Source: Acidobacteriota bacterium (lineage in GTDB: Bacteria; Acidobacteriota; Thermoanaerobaculia; Thermoanaerobaculales; Sulfomarinibacteraceae). From it: a stretch of 64,000 nt of DNA. Position 1 is the stretch's first letter, and the number at the start of each line of letters is the position of its first letter. Positions 34,829 to 46,727 of the stretch are shown piece after piece. A model generated the notes under the pieces. It worked only from the letters and a program-made list of their open reading frames with translations, was not told where the DNA came from and ran no database searches. Position numbers and translations under genes: made by a program. Where the stretch lies: assembly GCA_015493585.1 (NCBI GenBank), contig WGCW01000044.1, positions 1 to 64,000 on the forward strand. Direction: 5' to 3'.

Positions 34829-34929
34829 GCTCCTTTCTCGTCAAGACGTGCCGGGCCGGCCATCCGTGACGGTGCCTCCGCCACGTAGGGGGGCGGGAGG
34901 GCCTGGCCCGGCGGTGTCTCAGCTTCGGC

Positions 34930-35295
34930 TCATTCCGGCCTGTCCGGGTCGGCCGACCGGATAGCACCGGCATCCCGGTCGCCGGTGCGGATACGCACGG
35001 CCTCCATGAGATCGAGGACGAAGATCTTACCGTCACCGCGCCGGCCGCTGTGCGCTGCGGTGGCGATGGCCTCAACAATGGCTCCGGTCTGGCCATCCAG
35101 AGCCGCAATTTCCAGGCGCACCTTGCCGGTGAACTCCGTCAGCTCCTCCCGGGCCGTCTGGGTGTCGCGCCCCTTTCCTTGGCCGAATCCTCGTACCTGC
35201 GAGACCGACATGCCGGGGAAGCGAGGCAGGTGAAGCAAGGCGTGCTCCACCCTGGTCAAAGCGTGGGGTTGAATGTAGGCGATGATGAGCTTCAT
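34930..35295 (-). CDS. PII-like protein linked to RND metal pump
   Basis: 121 aa from the ATG at 35295, 2 nt after the czcA stop. It has the ferredoxin-like PII fold with a conserved B-loop (SGRRGDGKIFVLDL) and MKLIIAYIQPHAL start. The T-loop region (GFGQGKGRDT onward) lacks the uridylylated Tyr-51 context of GlnB/GlnK. This matches the PII subgroup repeatedly found beside heavy-metal RND genes rather than the nitrogen-sensing proteins. Probably a small-molecule- or metal-responsive regulator of the pump; mechanism unknown. Confidence 0.82.
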   Translation of the reverse strand: MKLIIAYIQPHALTRVEHALLHLPRFPGMSVSQVRGFGQGKGRDTQTAREELTEFTGKVRLEIAALDGQTGAIVEAIATAAHSGRRGDGKIFVLDLMEAVRIRTGDRDAGAIRSADPDRPE

Positions 35296-35297
35296 GA

Positions 35298-38413
<3,116 letters not shown>

Positions 38414-38414
<1 letters not shown>

Positions 38415-39625
38415 TATTCCTCCTCGCCGAGCTCGTCCTTGAGGAGCTCTCCCTTGAGCGTGAATGCCCCGCGAGCGGCGATCCGGTCACCCTCGTCCAG
38501 TCCTTCAGCGATCTCCAGCTGGCCATCAAAGGTGCGGGAAACGGTGACGGGCACCGGCTGGAAGCGTCCTGGGCTCTTCTCCCGGAACACCACAGCGCGC
38601 CCCTCCACCTTCTGAACGGCCTCCCGGGGGACGGTCAGCGCCTCCTTGGCAGCCGGTACGGATACCGTGGCCCGTACGAACATCCCTGGAAGAAGCCGTC
38701 CGTTGGGGTTAGTCAGGCGGACGCGGACCCGAGCCGCCCGGGTTTGGGGTTCAACCTCGCCGATGAAGTCGATCTTGCCGTCGAATGTCTCGGTGGGAAT
38801 GGCCTCGGCGACGATCCTTACGGTCTGACCCTTTCGGATCCCTGCGAGGTCCTTCTCGTACACATCGAGCCATGCCCAGAGGCGTGTGAGATCTGAGATG
38901 ACGACGAGGGTCTGCAGGCGGTCGACGACCTCGCCGCGGGCGACCTCCAGGCGCGTCACGGTTCCCGTCATCGGCGACCGCACGGCCAGCTCCGGAGAAA
39001 CAATCCCGTGCAGCGAGGTGCCGTCCCGTAGGCTCTGCCCGAGGTGGCGGATCTCCCGCTCACTCATGTCGAACAGATGCAGGCGGTTCTCGGCAAAAGC
39101 CAGCGCTGCCTCGGCCCGTCGCAGGGCCCCCTCACGTTGGAGGAATTCGCCCTGGGAAATGGCCTTCTTCTCAACGAGCCGGCGCGCGCGGTCGGCGGAC
39201 TGCTTGACCACCCGGTACTCGGCCAGGCGGGAGAGGTACTCAGCCTGTGCCTCGCCGAGCTCCGGGCTATCCAGCACGCACACGGCGTCGCCCCGGCGGA
39301 CGGAGCTTCCGAAATCCTTGAGGAGCTCGAGCACCCGGCCGGAGATCCGTGAGGAGATGCGGGCCGTGCGGGTCTCGTCGTAGGCAGCAGATCCGGTCAG
39401 CTCGACCTGGCGGAGGGGACGGGTTCTGGCAACAGTGACGACCTCGATGCCGGCTGCCCGCATCTGCCGGGCGTCAAGCTCGACGGCCCTGGGGCCGGCG
39501 TTCTCAACGTGCTGAGGCTTCGAGGTTGGTGGGGGCGTCTTGGAGCAGGCCGTGCCAAGGCCGATGGCCAGGGCGAACAAGCCGATCCAAAGCGGACGAA
39601 GGATCGTGACGGTGGACGTGCTCAT
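38414..39625 (-). CDS. czcB: RND efflux periplasmic adaptor, CzcB/CusB family
   Basis: 403 aa. A lipoprotein-like N-terminus (LAIGLGTAC) is followed by a barrel-sandwich/lipoyl half-motif (RISSRISGRVLELLKDFGSSVRRGDAVC), a helical hairpin, and beta-barrel and membrane-proximal domains (LPGMFVRATVSVP). It bridges the RND pump and the outer-membrane channel. Overlaps czcC stop by 4 nt. Confidence 0.92.
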
Positions 39626-40917
39626 GATGCGTTCTCCTTGGAAGTCATGGGAGGAAGGCTCGACGGAGGTGCGGCCAGCTTGAGCCGCCCCGTCAGCAGG
39701 TCGATCTCCACCCTGAGCAGGTGAAGCTCGAGCCGCGCCTGGAGATCCTCCAGCTCGGCGTCTTGGGCGTTCCGGCGGGCATCCAGCAGATCGAGGATCG
39801 AGGTTTCGCCTTCGCGGTACGAGAGCTCGGCGAGCCGTGTCGCCTCCCGCGCTGCCGGCAGGATCGTGCCGGTGAACCGGAGAGCGATGCGACGGGCCGC
39901 TTCGTACCGGGCTGCCGCCGCATCGAGGCGGGAGAGCAGGGCACGCCGGCGTTCTTCAACCCTTGCGAGTGCTCTGCGATGCTCCGCGGCGGCCGCAGCG
40001 ACGGCTGGCCGGTTCCGGTTCCATAGCGGCACCTTGAAGGCCACGGAGAGTGAGACGGAGCGGCTGTCATAGTCGTTGGCCCGGGCAACCCGCGTGACGA
40101 AGCTCGGCAGGGCCATGGAACGCTCGACAGCGGTCTGTGCCGCGGCGGCCCTTGCCCGCATGAGCGCAGCGGTCAACTCGGGGTTGGCGATGATCACGCT
40201 GGAGGCTAGCGCGGAAGCATCGATGCCAGGAGGGGTGTGGCTCAGGGATGACCGTAAGGTGAAATGGGTGGGGAGACGCCCCTTCGAGAGACGGACGAGG
40301 ATAGCGGCGAAAGCATCCCGCCCGGCCCGGGCCAGATCTGCCTCGCGCCGGGTTCGGCCGAGCTCGACCTCCATTCGGAGCCTTTCCAGCTCGCGAGCTT
40401 CTCCCAGCTTTACCCGCAGTGCCGTGAACTCAGCGAGCCTCTGCACCATCTCGACCTGGGCCTCCAGCAGCTCCACACGGCGCTGGGCGGCGGCGAGCTT
40501 GAGGAGGATCGCCCGGATCCTGGCGATGGTCCGCGCGCGGGTATTGGTTAGGTCGGCGGCCGCCACCGCGATCCTCGCCCTGGCGGCCGTGGTTGCCTTG
40601 CCGTACCTCCAGGGTGCCGGAAGCTCAAGCTCCAAGCCGGCGCTCCATTCGAAATCCGATGCAGGGCCGAAGCGGTCCTCTCCGTGGCCTCCGCCAAGAT
40701 CCAGGGTCGGATCGGGAAGGCGGCGGACAGCGCTCAACCGGGCCTCGGCAGCATTGACAGCGGCAGCAGCCGCCTCGATCGAAGGGAACCCTTCGAGGAT
40801 GGTGGCCTCAACTTCGGACGGACTGAGTGAGGGGACGGGCGTTCCGGCGAGGGTAGCCGGAACCGCTCCCGCAAGGGTCAAGAAAAGAATGATCGTCAAT
40901 CGTGAAACAGTCGTCAT
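39622..40917 (-). CDS. czcC: Outer-membrane efflux channel, TolC/CzcC family
   Basis: 431 aa with a Sec signal peptide (about 1-24) and two tandem outer-membrane-factor repeats of long helices and short barrel strands (for example FKVPLWNRNRPAVAAAAAEH and LSYREGETSILDLLDARR, the latter a typical OMF motif). It is the outer-membrane exit duct of the czcCBA pump. It lies 75 nt after the small Cys-rich gene in the same operon. Confidence 0.92.
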   Translation of the reverse strand: MTTVSRLTIILFLTLAGAVPATLAGTPVPSLSPSEVEATILEGFPSIEAAAAAVNAAEARLSAVRRLPDPTLDLGGGHGEDRFGPASDFEWSAGLELELPAPWRYGKATTAARARIAVAAADLTNTRARTIARIRAILLKLAAAQRRVELLEAQVEMVQRLAEFTALRVKLGEARELERLRMEVELGRTRREADLARAGRDAFAAILVRLSKGRLPTHFTLRSSLSHTPPGIDASALASSVIIANPELTAALMRARAAAAQTAVERSMALPSFVTRVARANDYDSRSVSLSVAFKVPLWNRNRPAVAAAAAEHRRALARVEERRRALLSRLDAAAARYEAARRIALRFTGTILPAAREATRLAELSYREGETSILDLLDARRNAQDAELEDLQARLELHLLRVEIDLLTGRLKLAAPPSSLPPMTSKENAS

Positions 40918-40992
40918 GATCCCTCCGTGGGGGTGTCTCTGTCCGGTGCAACTGGACCGGTGTTGGATTTCGAAAAGGGGTGTGGAGTGGGA

Positions 40993-41298
40993 TCAGGCGG
41001 CGCGGGGAGGCTCGCTGAGCACCGGGAGGGAGAACCCCTCTGGTGCTGGAGGAATGGGCATCTCGACCGTTCGTACGGGAGTGCTGACCCAGGCCGTCGT
41101 GGCCTCGACGGGAACCCAACTGGCGTGACAGATGCAGTCGCAGTACGTTGCTGCCTCAACCGTAGACGAGGCCGTCAAGCTCGCCTGGAGGGAGAGCTCT
41201 CCGCCAGGGCCCGCATGCGCACACGGAACCGCCACGCCAGTCATTGTGACCAGGAGCAGGAGTGCCGCAGCGGCCCGGATCCAGGGGTACGTTCTCAT
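40993..41298 (-). CDS. Small secreted Cys-rich protein heading the czc operon
   Basis: 101 aa. It has a Sec signal peptide (about 1-29, CAHAG) and a short mature part with a C53-x-C55-x-C57-H58 cluster (YCDCICHAS), a plausible metal site. The rest is Pro/Val-rich. Family not recognised. Position directly after a strong promoter and before czcC suggests a periplasmic metal-binding accessory. The ATG lies only 9 nt from the -10 box, so there is no room for a ribosome site. Confidence 0.72.
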   Translation of the reverse strand: MRTYPWIRAAAALLLLVTMTGVAVPCAHAGPGGELSLQASLTASSTVEAATYCDCICHASWVPVEATTAWVSTPVRTVEMPIPPAPEGFSLPVLSEPPRAA

Positions 41299-41307
41299 CG
41301 TATGAGC

Positions 41308-41336
41308 AAACTAGCAAAGATTGATGGGCGTGTCAA
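41308..41336 (-). promoter_or_regulatory. Near-consensus promoter of the czc operon
   Basis: Minus-strand TTGACA (41336-41331), 17-bp spacer, TAGTTT (41313-41308). Transcription should start around 41301, two or three bases before the first ATG (41298). The spacer is 17 bp, not the 19-20 bp of MerR-controlled promoters, and holds the partial repeat GCAAACTAGCAAAG. Confidence 0.75.
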
Positions 41337-41543
41337 GCGTGCCTCGCGCGCCTTACGACCACATGCGAATGCCGTGTGTTTCACAGCCTGCCAGGGACCC
41401 AGCCAGTACAATGGTTACCGCATCCCGGGACGTTCCCCGGTGGCTCGGTCCGGTTAGGGCCAACACCATCCTTCGGTCGGCCTGTCTTCAAGCTCGTCCT
41501 CTCTCGGGGAAGAAAACCCGTCACGGTGCTGCGAGGCGTGCAT

Positions 41544-42335
41544 TCAAAACCAGAGCCGGATGCCGCCGACCAATGCGGTGTCCACGGGATCCCGGCCCTC
41601 CTTACGCCCGAGGCCGGCCGTCGCACCATAGCGGCGGAACCAAGTGACGCCGAGGTAGGGTGCCACCTCCCGGCGGATCTCGTAGCGCAGCCTCAGGCCC
41701 AGCCCCAGGGAGTTGAAACCGGTGCCAACCTCCATCTCGCCCACGGTCTGAAAGGCGTACAGGGCCTCCATGCGGAACTGGAGGACGAGCCGCTGGGTGA
41801 TCAGCAGGTCGTACGTGGCCTGGAGGTCGGCCGAAACATCGGCATCCTGGCTGATCCGCAGGTTGGCGTCGATCTCGAAGGCGTAGGGGGCAAGCCCCTG
41901 GATGCCGATGACCGCCATGACGCGGTCGGCGCCGGGGCCAGGGCCCCAGCGGCGCTGGTAGCCCAGACCGCCCTGGATGTCCCAGAAGGGCGAGATCAGG
42001 CGGCCGTAGAGCAGGTCCAGCCGTTCGATCTCGCCCCCGCCACCTGCGGTGAGAGCCTGACCCTCGCTCTCGATCCAGAACCTGTCGAGATCGCCACCAA
42101 TCCAGCCGAGGAAATCCCACCCCACGGCGCTGGGTCCATCGCCATTGCGGTACTCCAACTGATCGAAGAGGAAGAAACTGTTGACCTGGCTGTCGTGGAT
42201 AGGCGCCGGCCATCCCTCCGGGGAGCCACTGGGGTTGGACCCGGTCTGTGCGAAGCCCTTCCCGGACGGAATGAGCAGGCCCATTACGAGGAGCAGGAGC
42301 AAGCCCGGGCCGCACGTGGTCAGCCGGTGCCTCAT
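41544..42335 (-). CDS. copB: Copper-resistance outer-membrane protein CopB
   Basis: 263 aa from the ATG at 42335, overlapping the copA stop (ATGA). It has a signal peptide (about 1-27, GFAQT). The mature region is a CopB/PcoB family beta-barrel: DQLEYRNGDG, WDFLGWIGGD, LLYGRLISPFWDIQGGLGY, ending GGIRLWF with the typical terminal Phe. The N-terminal Met/His-rich repeat found in some CopB proteins is absent. It works with CopA in periplasmic copper handling. Confidence 0.93.
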   Translation of the reverse strand: MRHRLTTCGPGLLLLLVMGLLIPSGKGFAQTGSNPSGSPEGWPAPIHDSQVNSFFLFDQLEYRNGDGPSAVGWDFLGWIGGDLDRFWIESEGQALTAGGGGEIERLDLLYGRLISPFWDIQGGLGYQRRWGPGPGADRVMAVIGIQGLAPYAFEIDANLRISQDADVSADLQATYDLLITQRLVLQFRMEALYAFQTVGEMEVGTGFNSLGLGLRLRYEIRREVAPYLGVTWFRRYGATAGLGRKEGRDPVDTALVGGIRLWF

Positions 42336-44170
42336 GACACCCTCACGACGCGGAACATACCCGCGTCCATGTGGTAGAGCAGGTGGCAGTGGAAGGCCCA
42401 CCGGCCCGGAGCGTCCACCGAGATCAACACGCTGAGCCGCTCTGCAGGCTTGACGCTAACGGTGTGTTTACGCGGGATGCGGCGGCCGTGACCGTTCTCA
42501 AGCTCCATCCACATGCCGTGGAGGTGGATGGGATGCTCCATCATGGTGTCGTTGACCATGACCAGCCGCAAACGTTCGCCGTTGTTGAACTCAATCGGGT
42601 GATCGGTCTCGGAAAACTTCTTGCCGTCGAAGCCCCAGATGTACCGTTCCATGTTTCCGGTCAGATGCAGCTCGATCTCACGGTTCACGGGACGTCCGTC
42701 GAAATCGTCGTCGAGGCGCTTGAGGTCCGTATACGCGAAGACGCGGTGACCCACGTCGGCAAGTCCGATCCCCGGCTCGCCGAGGCGGTTCCTCAGCAGC
42801 GTGGGAACCGAGCTGTTCTCGGGGCCGTGATGGTCGGGTCCGTGGCGGCCAACCACCGGGCCGTACCATACGCCCATCCCCGGCATGGGCCGTTCCTTCT
42901 TCATGGCCATGCCGGACATGGCCTTCCCGCCGCCTTCCGGAGCGCCCATGGCCATACCGGGCATCTCCATACCCATATCCACCATGGTCAGCACGGGCCG
43001 CTTTCTCAACGGCGGCACCGCAGCGCTCATGCCGGGACGTGGCGCAAGCGTACCGCGGGCGAAGCCGCTGCGGTCCATGGATTCCGCGAACACCGTGTAG
43101 GCCTTATCCTCCGGCTCGACGATGACGTCGTAGGTTTCGGCGACCGGTAACTGCATCTCGGCCACGGTGACCGGCTCCACATTCTGGCCGTCGGCGGCCA
43201 CCACGGTCATGGGCAGGCCGGGGATCCGGAAGTTGAAATAGCTTTGCGTCGCCGCGTTGATGATCCGGAGGCGGACCCGTTCACCGGGCCGGAACAGCCC
43301 GGTCCAGTTATCCCCGGGCGCCCGGCCGTTGACCAGGTAGGTGTAGGTGTACGCCGTAATGTCGGCGATATCCGTCGGACTCATGCGCATCCTGCCCCAC
43401 GTCAGGCGATCCTTCACGGTTGCACCACGACCGTTTTTCGAGGCGTCGTGGAAGAAATCCTCCAGGGTACGCTTCTGAAAGTTGTAGTAGCTGCCCATCT
43501 TCTTGAGCTTGGCCAGCACCTTGTAGGGGTTCTCGAAGGTCCAGTCGGAAAGCATGATGACAAGATCGCGGTCGTAGGAGAAGGGCTCCGACCCCGAAGG
43601 CTCCACGACCAGGGGTCCGAAATGGCCGAGCTGCTCCTGGAGCCCGCTGTGGCTGTGGTACCAGTAGGTGCCGTTCTGCCGTACCGGGTAGTGGTAGGTG
43701 AAGGTCTCACCGGGGGGAATGCCCGGATACGCGACGCCGGGCACGCCGTCCATATCGAACGGCAGGATGATCCCGTGCCAGTGGATCGACGTCGCCTCGT
43801 TCAGATCGTTGCGGACCCGGATGGTGACGTCCTCGCCCTCGTACAGGCGGATCAGCGGCCCGGGGACCTGGCCGTTGACGGCGATGGCCCGGCTGGGCCG
43901 GCCGCCCACGGTCACATCCATGGAGCCAACGACCAGGTCGATGGGATCGCCGGGCCTCCGGCGGCTCAGGCTCCCATCCGCGCCGTTCATTTCCCTGGCA
44001 TCGGCGGGCAGCAGGCCGTCCAGGGTCAGAGCTAGGCCCGTCGCGCCCGCAAGCCGTAAGAACCGCCGCCGGTTCAGGAGAAAGGTGTCCGACCGATCGT
44101 CATCTCGACCGGTTTCGTCGCGTCCATCCGCCGGCGATCCTACGAGAGAAGTTTTGCATCCACGTGACAC
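42332..44170 (-). CDS. copA: Multicopper oxidase CopA
   Basis: 612 aa. It has a Tat signal (NRRRFLRLAG, about 33-60). Three cupredoxin domains carry all copper-ligand motifs: HWHG, HSHSG, HPIHLHG and HCHLLYHMDAGM (T1 Cys plus His/Met). A Met-rich insert (about 400-435; repeats such as MGMEMPGMAMG) is typical of PcoA/CopA. It oxidises Cu(I) in the periplasm. First gene of the copAB unit; start GTG at 44170. Confidence 0.95.
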   Translation of the reverse strand: MSRGCKTSLVGSPADGRDETGRDDDRSDTFLLNRRRFLRLAGATGLALTLDGLLPADAREMNGADGSLSRRRPGDPIDLVVGSMDVTVGGRPSRAIAVNGQVPGPLIRLYEGEDVTIRVRNDLNEATSIHWHGIILPFDMDGVPGVAYPGIPPGETFTYHYPVRQNGTYWYHSHSGLQEQLGHFGPLVVEPSGSEPFSYDRDLVIMLSDWTFENPYKVLAKLKKMGSYYNFQKRTLEDFFHDASKNGRGATVKDRLTWGRMRMSPTDIADITAYTYTYLVNGRAPGDNWTGLFRPGERVRLRIINAATQSYFNFRIPGLPMTVVAADGQNVEPVTVAEMQLPVAETYDVIVEPEDKAYTVFAESMDRSGFARGTLAPRPGMSAAVPPLRKRPVLTMVDMGMEMPGMAMGAPEGGGKAMSGMAMKKERPMPGMGVWYGPVVGRHGPDHHGPENSSVPTLLRNRLGEPGIGLADVGHRVFAYTDLKRLDDDFDGRPVNREIELHLTGNMERYIWGFDGKKFSETDHPIEFNNGERLRLVMVNDTMMEHPIHLHGMWMELENGHGRRIPRKHTVSVKPAERLSVLISVDAPGRWAFHCHLLYHMDAGMFRVVRVS

Positions 44171-44176
44171 ACCTTG

Positions 44177-44185
44177 ATCGTATCA
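44177..44185 (-). promoter_or_regulatory. Extended -10 of copA, leaderless spacing
   Basis: Minus-strand TGATACGAT (44185-44177) ends 6 nt before the GTG of copA. If this GTG is right, the transcript begins on it. Confidence 0.5.
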
Positions 44186-44237
44186 CATGGAAACCCCGTG
44201 CACCCACCTTCGACAGTTAGGCCGTGCGCGGGGCGCA

Positions 44238-46232
44238 CGTCACGGTTTCGAGGACGATGGCGGTGGGCGCATCGCCAAAAAGATGGCCGGCTACCACCGG
44301 TTCCACGCCGTACGGGTGGCGGTGGGTGAGACGCTGAGGGCGGCAGGGTAATCGGGATCCCTGCGTGAGCTGCTCTCAGTGGAAGCGGGGAGCGTTGTCT
44401 TCACCACCATCCACAAGTTCTTCCCCGACGAGAAGGGCGATCTGCCCGGGCCACGCGGAGCGCGGCAGGCAGGCCGCCATCCGACGCTCTCCGAGCGGCG
44501 TCATATCGTGGTCATCGCCGACGAGGCGCACCACAGCCAGTACGACTTCATCGACGGCTTCGCGCGGCACATGCGTGACGCCCTGCCGAACGCCTCCTTC
44601 ATCGGCTTCACGGGCACCCCTATCGAGAAGGCCGACGCCAACACGCGGGCGGTGTTCGGCGATTACATCAGCATTTACGACATCCAGCGCGCGGTCGAGG
44701 ACGGCGCCACGGTGCCGATCTACTACGAGAGCCGGCTCGCCAAGCTGGCGCTGGACGCAGCGGAGCGGCCCAGGATCGACCCCGACTTCGAGGAGGTGAC
44801 CGAGGGCGAGGAGATCGAGCGCAAGGAGAAGCTCAAGACCAAGTGGGCACAGCTCGAGGCCGTGGTGGGCGCGCCGAAGCGGCTCGCGCTGGTGGCGCGC
44901 GACATCGTCGAGCACTTCGAGAGGCGCCTGGAGGTCATGGACGGCAAGGCCATGGTCGTGTGCATGAGCCGGCGCATCTGTGTGGAGCTCTACGGCGAGA
45001 TCGTGAAGCTCCGGCCGGAGTGGGCGAGCGAGGCGGACGAAGAGGGCACGATCAAGGTCGTCATGACCGGCTCGGCCTCCGATCCCCCGGCGTGGCAGCG
45101 GCACATCCGCAACAAGCCCCGGCGCGAGGCATTGGCCAACCGCTTCCGGGACCCCGCTGATCCGCTGCGCATGGTGCTCGTGCGCGACATGTGGCTCACC
45201 GGCTTCGACTGCCCGAGTCTGCACACCATGTACGGGGACAAGCCCATGCGCGGCCACGGACTGATGCAGGCCATCGCGCGGGTGAACCGGGTGTTCAGGG
45301 ATAAGCCCGGCGGCTTGGTAGTGGATTACATCGGCCTGGCCCCAGAGCTGAAGGCGGCGCTGGCGACGTACACCGAGAGCGGCGGAACTGGCCGGACCGC
45401 CCTCGACCAGGAGAACGGCAAGGACCGCTGCATCCGGGCGGTCCGCGAGCTCTCCCAGGCCTTCGCCCTGGCGGTGCCCCACGAGGACGCGCTGCGCATC
45501 CGTGACGACGTGGCCTTCTTCCAGGCGGTGCAGTCGGTACTTGCCAAGCGCGCGCCGGCCGAGGCCCGCCCCGAGGAGGAACTCGATCAAGCGGTGCGCC
45601 AGATCATCTCGCGCGCCGTGGCCCCGGAAGGCGTCGTGGACATTTTCGCTGGCGCCGGTCTCGAGAAGCCGGACATCTCGATCCTGTCGGAGGAGTTTCT
45701 TGCCGAGGTGCGTGGCATGCCGCAGCGGAACCTGGCCGTGGAGCTCTTGCAGAAGCTCCTCAAGGGCGAGATCAAGACGCGCCGCCGCAAGAACGTGGTC
45801 CAGGCCCGCTCCTTCGCCGAGATGCTCGAGCACACGATCCGCAAGTACCAGAACCGTGCGGTCGAGGCGGCGCAGGTGATCGAAGAGCTGATCCAGCTCG
45901 CCCGGGAGATGCGCGAGGCGGACGCGCGCGGCGTCGAGCTCGGCCTGACCGAAGACGAGGTCGCGTTCTACGATGCCTTGGAGACGAACGACAGCGCCGT
46001 CAAGGTGCTCGGCGACGAAACGCTTCGCGGCATCGCCCGGGAGCTCGTGGAGACCGTGCGCAACAACGTCACCATCGACTGGACCCTGCGCGAGAACGTG
46101 CGCGCACGGCTGCGCGTGCTGGTCAAGCGCACCCTGCGTAAGTACGGATACCCACCCGACAAGCAGGAGAAAGCGACGCAAACGGTGCTGGAGCAGGCAG
46201 AGGTGTTGTCGGCCGAATGGGCGCCGGCGTGA
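44238..46232 (+). pseudogene. hsdR: Decayed type I restriction endonuclease subunit R
   Basis: A short HsdR piece (about 44258-44347: [25 protein letters not shown]) runs into an in-frame TAA at 44348-44350. Within five codons the same frame resumes HsdR at [11 protein letters not shown] and continues uninterrupted to a natural C-terminus at 46232 (617 codons from 44379). Motif II is [14 protein letters not shown] and a [13 protein letters not shown] motif VI follow. Missing are the N-terminal nuclease domain (about 230 aa) and about 95 aa including Walker A, so it cannot work as a translocase. No hsdM or hsdS is present. The long 3' frame indicates fairly recent loss. Confidence 0.85.
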
Positions 46233-46269
46233 GGCAGGCGTCGCACAACAGCATGCCGTGACAGAGCAG

Positions 46270-46482
46270 AGCATACTGCTGAGTTCTCCGGATGTCGTAG
46301 AGACGGTGAGGGCATAGTTTTGGGGACGAAGCGGGAACCGGCCCATCGGGCGGCAGGTGCGTGAGGAGCGCGTCAACGTCGGCCTTCTCGGTACCCCGGG
46401 GGTGGCGGTTGCAGTGGCAGAGGGCGAGACGCGTGACCCAGGCGACGGAGGCCTGCTCCGCCCGCTCCGGAGTTCGCTCTCT
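46270..46482 (-). pseudogene. Remnant of integron-type tyrosine recombinase (N-terminal part)
   Basis: On the minus strand, 46476-46324 reads like the N-terminal SAM-like domain of integron/XerC-type integrases: EQASVAWVTRLALCH, NRHPRGTEKADVDALLTHL, then VPASS. At 46323 a +1 shift is needed to continue with the expected QNYAL (QNQAL in the family). Similarity fades after that; no catalytic domain follows. It lies beside the hsdR relic, supporting an old mobile-DNA insertion. Confidence 0.6.
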
Positions 46483-46727
46483 ACGTTGAAAACTTTGCGA
46501 ACTCCTCAACTGTCCACCGCGTGCATGATTCGCTCACCACTGACATGACGTTCCCACTGGAGCGCTCAGGTTTCGCAGTGCGGACAGTGGACACCTCCGT
46601 GTCTTGGGGCGGCGATGCCGTCGAAGAAGTGAGGCAGCGGCTTCTCCGGGAGTCCAGCCTGGAGCGTCTCAGCGAGGCCACCGGCATTTTTGACGAACGG
46701 GGAGATGACGGATATGATCAGAGGTCG

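Noticed and set aside
41308-41336. MerR/CueR-type operator in the czc promoter
   Set aside because: Spacer is 17 bp, not 19-20, and the expected dyad is not present; no merR-like gene in the window.
44376-46376. 666-codon minus-strand open frame opposite hsdR
   Set aside because: The plus strand gives clear HsdR sequence; the antisense frame is a product of high-GC codon bias and shows no family features. Only the short integrase-like part beyond 46270 was kept.
46521-46727. N-terminal extension of the cNMP protein
   Set aside because: No ribosome site for the upstream ATG, no domain character, and it abuts the integrase relic; the ATG at 46728 fits better.
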